Below, piece after piece: positions 16,924 to 24,593 of a stretch of DNA of 64,000 nucleotides (position 1 is its first letter; every line of letters begins with the position of its first letter). The stretch comes from DASQEH01 sp038237745. GTDB taxonomy: Bacteria; Actinomycetota; Actinomycetes; Propionibacteriales; Nocardioidaceae. The DNA is taken from assembly GCA_038237745.1 (NCBI GenBank), contig JBBRYJ010000001.1, positions 186,001 to 250,000 on the forward strand. Direction: 5' to 3'. A program made the position numbers and the translations under genes. A model generated the notes under the pieces. It did not search any database. It was not told the DNA's origin and saw nothing but the letters and a program-made list of their open reading frames with translations.

Positions 16924-17427
16924 GTGATGCAACGCATGCAGGGCCTGTTCCGCGAGATGTTCAAGTTCGGGCTGGTCGGGGGCCTGGGGTTCGTCATCGA
17001 CGTCTCGGTCTTCAACGTGCTCCGCTTCGCGGGCGACCCGGGGTTGTTGGAGGGCAAGCCACTGACTGCCAAGGGTCTCTCGGTCGCAGTGGCGACCGTG
17101 TTCACCTACCTCGGCAACCGGAACTGGACCTGGCGCGATCGGGCGAGGTCGGGGGTACGTCGCGAAGTCTTCCTTTTCTTCCTCCTCAACGGAATCGGGA
17201 TGCTGATAGCGGTCGGCTGCCTGGCCACGTCTCACTACGTGATGGACCTGAGAAGCCCCCTCGCCGACAACGTGTCCGCCAACGTGGTGGGACTCGCGCT
17301 CGGCATGTTGTTCCGGTTCTGGGGCTACCGCACGTTCGTCTTCAAGCCTCAACCCGCCTCTACCGATGTGAGCCCGGCCACGAGCCCGCCGGATGCTGAG
17401 GTCGAGAAGGCCACGGTCGGGACCTGA
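16924..17427 (+). CDS. GtrA family membrane protein
   Basis: Four-helix membrane protein of 167 residues in the GtrA family, which includes proteins proposed to flip polyprenyl-phosphate sugars. It begins FKFGLVGGLGFVIDVSVFN and carries ATVFTYLGNRNWTW and LFRFWGYRTFVF, the two family hallmarks. GAGGAG lies five bases before the GTG and eight before the adjoining ATG, so either could start translation. The position next to purEK matches mycobacterial Rv3277. Confidence 0.9.
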   Translation: MMQRMQGLFREMFKFGLVGGLGFVIDVSVFNVLRFAGDPGLLEGKPLTAKGLSVAVATVFTYLGNRNWTWRDRARSGVRREVFLFFLLNGIGMLIAVGCLATSHYVMDLRSPLADNVSANVVGLALGMLFRFWGYRTFVFKPQPASTDVSPATSPPDAEVEKATVGT

Positions 17428-17435
17428 CAGTCCCG

Positions 17436-17460
17436 CGTCGGCCGGCAGTTCCCGCCGACG
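17436..17460. terminator. candidate hairpin between convergent genes
   Basis: Seven-base inverted repeat CGTCGGC / GCCGACG with an eleven-base loop in the 49-bp gap between the GtrA gene and the adenylate cyclase gene. There is no T-run; it could act in both directions. Confidence 0.35.
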
Positions 17461-17476
17461 ATGCAGGTAAGGCAGC

Positions 17477-18514
17477 TCAGTCCGTCGAGGCGGAGGCGCT
17501 GGGATCGATCCGGCGCACGGAGATCGGCTGTAGGGTGCCGAACCCCCGGATCTCACGAGCGCTCATGGGCCGGGCGGCATATCCTTCCAGGTCGCGGACC
17601 GCGTCGGCCGTGGCGGCGTCGCACAGAACCCGGTTGCGGCGCGCGATGCCGGTGAGCCGGCTGGCCAGGTTGACTGGTGGGCCGAACACGTCGCCCAGGC
17701 GCATCACCACCGGCCCCGTCGCTATCCCGACGTGCACGTCGGGCAGGCTCTCGTCACCGCCGATCCGGCTGACGACCTCGCTGGCGATGTCAACAGCCCT
17801 CCTCGGGCCGGTCACGATGAACAGGACGGAGTCCCCGAGGGTCTTGATCACCCTGCCGCCGCCAGCCGTGATGATGTCGGCGCAGACGGCCTCGAAGTCC
17901 TCCACGAGATCGGCGATCCGGTCCTCGTCGATGCCGTTCGACACGTGCGTGAAGCGCACCAGGTCGGCGAACCCGACGGACACGGTGACCGTGTGCAGGT
18001 CGCAATCCCCGGCCCCGAGCGCCTCGACCCGGCCGACGGCGGCGGCCAGGTGGCGACGCCAGGCATACACGATCAGCTCCTCGAAGGGCGGTTCGACGCC
18101 TCGCAGTATCCCGAGCCCGGTTCGCAGCCTCGAGCCGGTGCCGCGGCCGGACAGCTCGACCGCCTCGACGTACTCGCTCAAGGTCGCTACCTGCCAGTCG
18201 GCGAGCCGAGCCATGGTCTGCCCGGTAGCCCGCGTCAGCTTGATCGCGGTGTCGAGGTCGACGTGACCGTCGTCGACGAGGGAGCCGAGCAGCCGCATCG
18301 CCTCGCCGTCGGCATGGGTGAAGGCCGGCGCGTCGCCGGCGTCGGGGAAGCCCAGGGCTCTCCAGAGGCGTCGGGCGGTCTCGATCGGCACCTGGCCGCT
18401 CCCGACCACGGCGTCAACGGTCAGGCTCGGCTGCTCCCCGAGGATCTCCGACTCGAGGTCTTCCCGGGTCGGTCCATCGGCGTCGCCCGGCGGTTCCTGC
18501 GTGCTACCCGTCAC
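17477..18514 (-). CDS. class III adenylate cyclase with Rv1264-type regulatory N-terminus
   Basis: Soluble 345-residue cyclase making cAMP from ATP. Residues 20-150 (TREDLESEILG, ETARRLWRALGFP, FTHADGEAMRLL) resemble the pH-sensing autoinhibitory domain of Rv1264. The catalytic domain has the first metal Asp in VGFADLVRFT, Lys and the second Asp in VIKTLGDSVLF, and the transition-state Asn/Arg in PVNLASRL, so it should be active as a homodimer. GTG 18514 overlaps the preceding PH-protein stop (GTGA). It is not part of the mycobacterial gene order here and looks like an insertion. Confidence 0.9.
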   Translation of the reverse strand: MTGSTQEPPGDADGPTREDLESEILGEQPSLTVDAVVGSGQVPIETARRLWRALGFPDAGDAPAFTHADGEAMRLLGSLVDDGHVDLDTAIKLTRATGQTMARLADWQVATLSEYVEAVELSGRGTGSRLRTGLGILRGVEPPFEELIVYAWRRHLAAAVGRVEALGAGDCDLHTVTVSVGFADLVRFTHVSNGIDEDRIADLVEDFEAVCADIITAGGGRVIKTLGDSVLFIVTGPRRAVDIASEVVSRIGGDESLPDVHVGIATGPVVMRLGDVFGPPVNLASRLTGIARRNRVLCDAATADAVRDLEGYAARPMSAREIRGFGTLQPISVRRIDPSASASTD

Positions 18515-19053
18515 GACCGCTTCGGATCGGACGGCGGGGCGTTGCCCTCGTCGTCGCCTTGGTTGCCGAAGAGCAGGTCGGTGATCACGAGTTGGAGCTT
18601 CTCGACGTCCGGCACGTCAGGCAGCACTGAGCGGCCCTCCTCGCTGGCGTCGGAGATCACGAGGGTGCCGCAGCCGAGCAGGCGGTCGAGAACGCCACGC
18701 TCGTACGACACGTCGTTGATGCGCTGGAGGGGGATGTCTCGCCCCTTGCGGGTGAAGACACCGGACCGGTTGATGAGCCGGCGGTTGGTCACGGTGTAGG
18801 ACGCGGTGAGCCAGATGACGAACGGCCGCAAGGTGGCCAACACGACAACGACGAGCGCGACCGCGAGGACGACCCACAGCAGAGCGTCGTGGGAGCTGCC
18901 GGAGGGAAGCACCGCGATGACGAACCCCGCCACGGCGCAGGTGACGAGAAGGGCGAGCACAGGAAGCACGAGAGCCTTCCAGTGTGTGCGCGTGGAGACG
19001 ATGACGTGCTCCCCGGCACCTAGGAGCTTCGGTGAGATGGCCATGCCCGGCAT
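18511..19053 (-). CDS. PH-domain (bPH2) membrane protein
   Basis: About 180 residues with two adjacent hydrophobic helices (VLPVLALLVTCAVAGFVIAV and LLWVVLAVALVVVVLATLR) followed by a bacterial PH domain (YTVTNRRLINRSGVFTRKGRDIPLQRINDVSYE), the YdbS/YdbT-like arrangement. Function of the family is unknown. Same place as Rv3278c beside birA. The start is set at ATG 19053 just after the birA stop; ATG 19044 is equally possible, while a longer reading would run inside birA. Confidence 0.82.
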   Translation of the reverse strand: MPGMAISPKLLGAGEHVIVSTRTHWKALVLPVLALLVTCAVAGFVIAVLPSGSSHDALLWVVLAVALVVVVLATLRPFVIWLTASYTVTNRRLINRSGVFTRKGRDIPLQRINDVSYERGVLDRLLGCGTLVISDASEEGRSVLPDVPDVEKLQLVITDLLFGNQGDDEGNAPPSDPKRS

Positions 19054-19057
19054 GGTG

Positions 19058-19891
19058 TCACGTGCCTGACCGCAGATGCACAACATCGCCGGCCCCGAAC
19101 AACCGCTGTCCACCCGCTGTCATCACCACCAGCCGGCCCGAAAGGTCGATCCCGACGGCATCGCCCTCGACGTCACTACCCCCCGGTAGTGTCACCGCGA
19201 CGCGTCGGCCGATCGAGCTGCAGGCCTGCGTGTAGGCGCTCATCAGGCCGTTGCTCGGGTCGCCTCGCGACCGCTCCCAATCCTCGAGCAGGCGCGCGAG
19301 CGTCCGCAGGATCGCGCGGGCCAGCACCGACCGGTCCGTCGTGCGGGCCCCGACAAGAGCCAGCGACGTGGCGGTGGCGACCGGCAGCTCGGCCGTCCGC
19401 GTCGACACGTTCAGCCCGATACCGATCACCGCCGCCGGCGGATGACGTCCCGCCTCCACCCGCTCGACGAGCACACCGGCCACCTTGCGTTCGGAGACCA
19501 GGACGTCGTTGGGCCACTTGAGCGTCGCGTCGACACGCGCGGTCTCCTGGAGGACGGCGGCTACCGCGAGCCCCGCGAGCAGCGGGATCCACGGCCAGCG
19601 GGACACCGGTACGTCGTACGGGCGCACGAGTACGGACAGCGTCAGGCCGGCGCGCGGAGCCGTGGACCAGGACCGACCGAGCCGGCCGCGTCCGGAGATC
19701 TGGTGCTCCGCGAGGAGCACCAGACCGGACCGACTGTCCGAGGAAGCCCTCTCGACCAGGACCGCGTTGGTCGACGGCGTCTCGGTGACGACATCGAGCT
19801 GCGACCACAGTGACCCCGGTACGACGAGCGCACGGCGCAGCGCCTCGACCTGGAGCGGCGGACGCTCCAGATCGTCATACATCGAGACCAC
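19058..19891 (-). CDS. birA: biotin--[acetyl-CoA-carboxylase] ligase
   Basis: Activates biotin as biotinyl-AMP and attaches it to biotin carboxyl carrier domains; its likely targets in this window are AccA (34105-35865) and pyruvate carboxylase (36006-39389). It has GRGRLGRSW for biotin/adenylate binding, KWPNDVLV and KVAGVLVE. There is no N-terminal helix-turn-helix, so it is a monofunctional ligase and not a repressor. The GTG at 19891 is favoured over ATG 19882 because a TAGCGT hexamer ends six bases before it. Divergent from accD with a shared -10 core. Confidence 0.94.
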   Translation of the reverse strand: MVSMYDDLERPPLQVEALRRALVVPGSLWSQLDVVTETPSTNAVLVERASSDSRSGLVLLAEHQISGRGRLGRSWSTAPRAGLTLSVLVRPYDVPVSRWPWIPLLAGLAVAAVLQETARVDATLKWPNDVLVSERKVAGVLVERVEAGRHPPAAVIGIGLNVSTRTAELPVATATSLALVGARTTDRSVLARAILRTLARLLEDWERSRGDPSNGLMSAYTQACSSIGRRVAVTLPGGSDVEGDAVGIDLSGRLVVMTAGGQRLFGAGDVVHLRSGT

Positions 19892-19897
19892 TGCGTC

Positions 19898-19907
19898 ACG
19901 CTACGCT
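19898..19907. promoter_or_regulatory. bidirectional leaderless promoter core (birA / accD)
   Basis: ACGCTACGCT carries TACGCT on plus (19902-19907, seven bases before GTG 19915) and TAGCGT on minus (19903-19898, six bases before GTG 19891), sharing the central TA. The gap between the two start codons is 23 bases. Confidence 0.72.
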
Positions 19908-19914
19908 GCCAGGC

Positions 19915-21489
19915 GTGAGCGACAGCGACATCCATACGACTGCCGGCAAGCTCGCCGACCTCGCAGACCGCCTCGACGCCGCTGTCCACTCAGGATCAGC
20001 CAGGGCGATCGACAAGCAGCACGCCAAGGGCAAGCTCACGGCCCGGGAGCGCGTGGCCCAGCTGCTCGACGAGGACTCCTTCGTAGAGCTCGACGAGCTG
20101 GCGCGGCACCGGTCGACGAACTTCGGGATGGAGAGCAACCGGCCGTACGGCGACGGAGTCGTCACCGGGTACGGAACCATCGACGGCCGACCGGTCTGTG
20201 TCTTCGCGCAGGACTTCACAGTCTTCGGAGGGAGCCTGGGCCAAGTCTTCGGCGAGAAGATCGTCAAGGTGATGGACCTGGCGATGAAGACCGGCTGCCC
20301 CGTCATCGGCATCAACGACTCGGGCGGAGCGCGCATCCAGGAGGGGGTCGTGTCGCTCGGCCTGTACGGGATGATCTTCCGACGCAACGTGCTCGCATCC
20401 GGTGTGGTCCCGCAGATCTCGCTCATCATGGGTCCGTGCGCCGGAGGCGCCGTCTACTCCCCGGCCATCACCGACTTCACCGTAATGGTCGACAAGACGT
20501 CACACATGTTCATCACCGGCCCCGAAGTCATCAAGACGGTCACCGGCGAGGACGTCACGATGGAGGCTCTTGGAGGCGCGCAGACACACAACGAGCGCAG
20601 TGGCAGCGCCCATTACCTCGGAACAGACGAGGATGACGCGATCGACTACGTGAAGGCGCTGGTCTCGTACCTTCCGCAGAACAACCTCGAGGACCCCCCC
20701 TCGTACGACGCCCCGGCCGACCTCGCGCTGACCGACGACGACCACGCGCTCGACACGTTGATCCCCGACTCGCCCAACCAGCCGTACGACATGCACACCG
20801 TGATCGAGGCGGTACTGGACGAGGGAGAGTTCCTCGAGGTCCAGGCGCTCTTCGCACCCAACATCGTGGTGGGCTTCGGTCGGGTCGAGGGCTGCTCGGT
20901 GGGAGTCGTGGCCAACCAGCCGATGCAGCTCGCAGGCACCCTCGACATCGACGCGTCGGAGAAGGCCGCACGCTTCGTGCGCACCTGCGACGCCTTCAAC
21001 GTGCCGGTACTCACGTTCGTCGACGTGCCGGGGTTCCTGCCCGGTACGAGCCAGGAATGGGGTGGCATCATTCGCCGCGGTGCCAAGCTCCTCTACGCCT
21101 ACGCAGAAGCCACCGTGCCCCTCGTCACCGTCATCACCCGCAAGGCCTACGGCGGCGCTTACGACGTGATGGGGTCCAAGCACCTTGGTGCCGACATGAA
21201 CGTCGCCTGGCCCACCGCCCAGATCGCCGTGATGGGTGCACAGGGCGCGGTCAACCTGCTCTACAGGTCGGAGATCAGCGACGCCGCCGATCCCGAGGCT
21301 CGTCGGGCCGAGCTGATAGCCGACTACCAGGACACTCTTGCGAACCCCTATCTCGCCGCAGAACGCGGCTTCGTCGACGCAGTGATAGCACCGCACGAGA
21401 CTCGCTCCGAGGTGGTCCGTTCACTACGCCTGCTCCGCAACAAGCGTGAGAGCCTCCCACCCAAGAAGCACGGGAACATCCCACTGTGA
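19915..21489 (+). CDS. accD: acyl-CoA (propionyl-CoA) carboxylase beta subunit
   Basis: Carboxyltransferase subunit moving CO2 from carboxybiotin to acetyl-/propionyl-CoA. At 524 residues it has the crotonase-like double domain with INDSGGARIQEG and the CoA/biotin oxyanion segment GPCAGGAVYSPAITDF in the N-half, and KAYGGAYDVMGSKH in the C-half. It is closest in context to AccD5 (Rv3280). The GTG start follows a TACGCT hexamer by seven bases; the longer frame upstream lies within the birA gene and is rejected. It is followed by accE with a four-base overlap; the biotin-bearing alpha subunit is at 34105. Confidence 0.95.
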   Translation: MSDSDIHTTAGKLADLADRLDAAVHSGSARAIDKQHAKGKLTARERVAQLLDEDSFVELDELARHRSTNFGMESNRPYGDGVVTGYGTIDGRPVCVFAQDFTVFGGSLGQVFGEKIVKVMDLAMKTGCPVIGINDSGGARIQEGVVSLGLYGMIFRRNVLASGVVPQISLIMGPCAGGAVYSPAITDFTVMVDKTSHMFITGPEVIKTVTGEDVTMEALGGAQTHNERSGSAHYLGTDEDDAIDYVKALVSYLPQNNLEDPPSYDAPADLALTDDDHALDTLIPDSPNQPYDMHTVIEAVLDEGEFLEVQALFAPNIVVGFGRVEGCSVGVVANQPMQLAGTLDIDASEKAARFVRTCDAFNVPVLTFVDVPGFLPGTSQEWGGIIRRGAKLLYAYAEATVPLVTVITRKAYGGAYDVMGSKHLGADMNVAWPTAQIAVMGAQGAVNLLYRSEISDAADPEARRAELIADYQDTLANPYLAAERGFVDAVIAPHETRSEVVRSLRLLRNKRESLPPKKHGNIPL

Positions 21490-21716
21490 GCGAAACCGAC
21501 GAGGCGGTCCTCGTACGTGTGCTCGCCGGGCATCCCACCGAGCAGGAGCTCGCCGCACTTGTCGCCGTCGTCTCCAGCGGCCGGCCGGACGCCTCAGCGC
21601 CGCAGCCGCCGCACCGGTCGGGCTGGAGGGGAGGCCTCCTCGGCGGCCCGGGTGGCCGGCGAGCTGTCCACCGTGCGGCTACCGGCGGATGGCGGGCAAG
21701 CTCCTGGCCACGCTGA
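21486..21716 (+). CDS. accE: acyl-CoA carboxylase epsilon subunit
   Basis: Small 76-residue protein whose GTG overlaps the accD stop. The conserved part is EAVLVRVLAGHPTEQELAAL, the actinobacterial AccE signature in which an EEL/QEL helix follows a G-(N/H)-PT turn; the rest is a Pro/Gly/Arg-rich tail. In mycobacteria AccE5 joins AccD5 and AccA3 to make the active holoenzyme. Confidence 0.85.
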   Translation: MSETDEAVLVRVLAGHPTEQELAALVAVVSSGRPDASAPQPPHRSGWRGGLLGGPGGRRAVHRAATGGWRASSWPR

Positions 21717-21769
21717 ACGTTTCCTGAGAGATTTTCGGCCTCCGCTGGTGAGGCTGCAAACATGGTCCG

Positions 21770-21958
21770 ATGCCTCTGAAAGTCCTGTTGCCCGATGGCA
21801 AGATCAAGAAGTACCCCAACGAGAGCCGCCGCAACGTCAACGACGGGAAGCTCAGCATCGTCGATGCGTCCGGCAAGGAGCTCGAGAGCTTTCCGAAGGG
21901 TGGCTGGACGGCTGTCGGCCGCATGCGCGTCGCCAGCGAGTCCTCCGACGAGGAGTAG
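21770..21958 (+). CDS. small conserved-looking hypothetical protein (62 aa)
   Basis: A 62-residue protein, MPLKVLLPDGKIKKYP..., with alternating short beta-like stretches (KVLLPDG, KLSIVDASGKELESFPKGGWTAVGRM) and an acidic end. It has no membrane helix. Third codon positions are GC-rich as in neighbours, supporting coding. It has no clear ribosome site or TANNNT hexamer. It sits in the gap between accE and the DUF885 gene and may be co-transcribed with accD-accE. I do not recognise a family; a single-domain binding protein is all the sequence suggests. Confidence 0.55.
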   Translation: MPLKVLLPDGKIKKYPNESRRNVNDGKLSIVDASGKELESFPKGGWTAVGRMRVASESSDEE

Positions 21959-21980
21959 GGCCGCGCCCTCTGCTCGGCGA

Positions 21981-21986
21981 TAGAGT
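21981..21986 (+). promoter_or_regulatory. leaderless -10 element of the DUF885 gene
   Basis: TAGAGT followed by seven bases and GTG 21994. It decides the start and shows that this gene has its own promoter. Confidence 0.52.
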
Positions 21987-21993
21987 CCGAAGT

Positions 21994-23700
21994 GTGACCG
22001 ACCAGCCGCAGGCGCCCATGCCCGCGCTGAGCGCCGTCAACGCGGTCGCAGACTCGTTCGTCGAGCAGTACGTCGCCCTCGACCCACTCGTAGCGACAGA
22101 GCTGGGCATCGCAGGGCACGACTTCGAGCTGCCCGACCTCACTCTCGACGGCTACCAGGCCCGCTCAGACCTTCTCCAGTCGGCATTGAGCCGGATGCAG
22201 GCCGCTGAGCCCAAGGACCGCCCCGAACATTCCGCCAAGGACTCGTTCGTGGAGCGGACCGGTGCGCAGCTCGAGCAGTACGCGTCGATGTCGCGTCAGT
22301 CGCAGCTGAGCGTCATCTCGAGCGAGCTGCACAACCTGCGCGCCGTGTTCGACCTCATGAGCACAGAGGGGCCAGACGACTGGGCCGCGATCGACAGCCG
22401 CCTCTCACTGGTCCCGGCTGCCCTCGACGACTACCGCACGATGCTGACTCGATGCGCCGAGATGGGACACGTGGCGGCACGTCGCCAGCTGGCTGCCGTC
22501 GCCGACCAGCTGCGCCTCTGGACCGGCGTCGGCGGTCGAGGCACCGACGTCTTCGCGGCTCTTGTGGCCAAGGCAGAGGTCGACGCCGCGCTGCGGCGAA
22601 CCCTCGAGACGAACGCGTCGAGGGCCAGCGAGGCGTACCGCGACTTCGCCTCGTTCCTGGAGCACGATCTGCTTCCCCGCGGTCGCGAACGCGACGCAGT
22701 CGGGCGTGAGCGCTACGCGATCGAGTCGAGGCTGTTCCTCGGCGCCACGGTCGACCTCGACGAGACCTACGCCTGGGGGTGGGAGGAGCTGCGACGTATC
22801 GAGGACGAGATGGACCGGCTCGCCGCCACGATCGTTCCCGACGGCACGCTGCCCGATGCGGTGGCGGCCCTGGACGCCGATCCCGGCCGCACCATCACGG
22901 GCCGGGAGAGCTTCCGTGCGTGGATGCAGGAGCTCGCCGACACGACGATCGACGAGATGGCCGACACCCATTTCGACATCCCGGCGCCGATCCGGCGCAT
23001 CGAGTGCTGCCTGGCGCCTACCGGTGACGGCGGGATCTACTACACCGGGCCCAGCGAGGGCTGGTCACGCCCAGGACGGATGTGGTGGTCGGTCCCCCAG
23101 GGGATCGACACCTTCTCCACCTGGCGGGAAGTCACGACGGTCTATCACGAGGGAGTACCCGGGCACCACCTCCAGGTGGGTCAGACGGCATACCGCAGCG
23201 ACCTCCTCAACCGGTGGCAACGCACCATGTGCTGGGTCTCGGGCCACGGCGAGGGCTGGGCCTTGTACGCCGAGCGCCTGATGGACGACCTGGGCTACCT
23301 CGAGGACCCCGGCCACAAGCTCGGCATGCTCGACGGCCAGAGCCTCAGGGCAGCGCGCGTCATCGTCGACATCGGCATTCACCTCGAACTCGAGATCCCG
23401 GCCGACAACCCGTTCGGGTTCGCTCCCGGACAGACCTGGACGGCGGACCTCGGGCTGGACTTCCTGCGCCAGCACTGTCGCCTGGACGACGCCGTCATCC
23501 GATTCGAGCACCTCCGGTATCTGGGCTGGCCGGGGCAGGCCCCGTCGTACAAGGTCGGTGAGCGGATCTGGCTTCAGGCGCGCGAGGAGGTACGAGCCCG
23601 CCAGGGTGCCGCTTTCGACCTGAAGCAGTTTCACCGCGCCGCCCTCGACCTCGGCTCCATCGGCCTGGACCCTCTACGCGACGCTCTGGGCCGTCTGTGA
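21994..23700 (+). CDS. DUF885 family zinc metallopeptidase-like protein
   Basis: A 568-residue cytoplasmic protein of the DUF885 family. The zinc site HEGVPGHH lies at residues 385-392 and the third ligand is probably Glu in GHGEGWALYAE around residue 420, an arrangement related to M3/M32-like peptidases. The N-terminus (AVADSFVEQYVALDPLVATELGIAGHD) matches the usual family start. No signal peptide. A longer frame runs upstream through accE and the small gene but is non-homologous there. The last four bases overlap the UbiA start (GTGA), so the two are coupled, though their activities have no obvious link. Confidence 0.9.
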   Translation: MTDQPQAPMPALSAVNAVADSFVEQYVALDPLVATELGIAGHDFELPDLTLDGYQARSDLLQSALSRMQAAEPKDRPEHSAKDSFVERTGAQLEQYASMSRQSQLSVISSELHNLRAVFDLMSTEGPDDWAAIDSRLSLVPAALDDYRTMLTRCAEMGHVAARRQLAAVADQLRLWTGVGGRGTDVFAALVAKAEVDAALRRTLETNASRASEAYRDFASFLEHDLLPRGRERDAVGRERYAIESRLFLGATVDLDETYAWGWEELRRIEDEMDRLAATIVPDGTLPDAVAALDADPGRTITGRESFRAWMQELADTTIDEMADTHFDIPAPIRRIECCLAPTGDGGIYYTGPSEGWSRPGRMWWSVPQGIDTFSTWREVTTVYHEGVPGHHLQVGQTAYRSDLLNRWQRTMCWVSGHGEGWALYAERLMDDLGYLEDPGHKLGMLDGQSLRAARVIVDIGIHLELEIPADNPFGFAPGQTWTADLGLDFLRQHCRLDDAVIRFEHLRYLGWPGQAPSYKVGERIWLQAREEVRARQGAAFDLKQFHRAALDLGSIGLDPLRDALGRL

Positions 23701-24593
23701 CGACCGACGTACATACTCCGCAGCAGAGCCCGCTGCCTGCTGCGTTGAGGGCTGCCAGGCCGCGCCAGTGGGTCAAGAACCTCCTGGTCCTCGCGGCTCC
23801 CGTCCTTGCCGGCCGGCTGGGCGACGGCAGCGTCCTCTGGCACTCCGCCGTCGCCTTCGTGTCGTTCTGCCTGGCGGCGTCCGGAATCTACCTCGTCAAC
23901 GACGTGCGTGACGTCGAAGAGGACCGGGCCCATCCGCGCAAGAAGTTCCGCCCCATCGCAGCAGGTGAGCTCTCCCCCCGCAGCGCGATCATCATCGGGA
24001 GCGGCTGCTTGGTCGCCGCCCTTGCCGTCGCGTCGCTCGCGAACTGGCAGCTCTTCTCGGTCATCTTGACCTACGAGGCGGTCTCGCTCCTCTACTGCCT
24101 CGCGCTGAAGGACGAGCCGGTGATCGACATCGCGATCATCGCGTCCGGGTTCCTCCTGCGCGCGGTCGCGGGGGGAGTCGCGTCCGGGATAGGGCTTTCG
24201 CAGTGGTTCCTGCTCGCAGCCTCCTTCGGCTCGCTCTTCATGGCCGCGGGCAAGCGGTATGCCGAGGTGGTCATGGTGGGCGTCGGCGAGTCCGCGACAC
24301 GCAAGTCGCTGGGGCGCTACAGCCCGAGCTATCTCCGGTTCGTCTGGAGCGTCTCGGCGGCAATCCTGATCATGACGTACGGGCTGTGGGCCTTCCAGAT
24401 CCGGGAGAGGACACATTCGCCGTGGGCCGCCATCTCTATGGCGCCGTTCGTGCTGGCGGTGCTGAGGTACGCCGTGGACGTGGACGCCGGCCGAGCCGGC
24501 GAGCCCGAGGAGATCGCTCTGTCAGACCGGGTTCTCGAGGCGCTGGCTGTGATCTGGCTCGTCATGATCGCTGTCGCCGTCTACGTCGCCTGA
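23697..24593 (+). CDS. ubiA: decaprenyl-phosphate phosphoribosyltransferase (UbiA/DPPR synthase type)
   Basis: Polytopic UbiA-superfamily enzyme of 298 residues that would join PRPP to polyprenyl phosphate. It has ARPRQWVKNLLVLAAP, the first Asp motif NDVRDVEEDRAHPRKKFRPIAAG and the second region MAAGKRYAEV, which together match mycobacterial UbiA (Rv3806c) rather than quinone or heme prenyltransferases. About nine helices are expected. Its 3' end overlaps the opposing YfhO-like gene by 72 bp. The neighbouring minus-strand operon holds candidate enzymes for epimerising and using its product. Confidence 0.9.
   Translation: MTTDVHTPQQSPLPAALRAARPRQWVKNLLVLAAPVLAGRLGDGSVLWHSAVAFVSFCLAASGIYLVNDVRDVEEDRAHPRKKFRPIAAGELSPRSAIIIGSGCLVAALAVASLANWQLFSVILTYEAVSLLYCLALKDEPVIDIAIIASGFLLRAVAGGVASGIGLSQWFLLAASFGSLFMAAGKRYAEVVMVGVGESATRKSLGRYSPSYLRFVWSVSAAILIMTYGLWAFQIRERTHSPWAAISMAPFVLAVLRYAVDVDAGRAGEPEEIALSDRVLEALAVIWLVMIAVAVYVA

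Noticed and set aside
21517..21993. N-terminal extension of the DUF885 protein through accE and the small gene
   Set aside because: Out of frame with two better-supported genes and above the predicted leaderless start at 21994.
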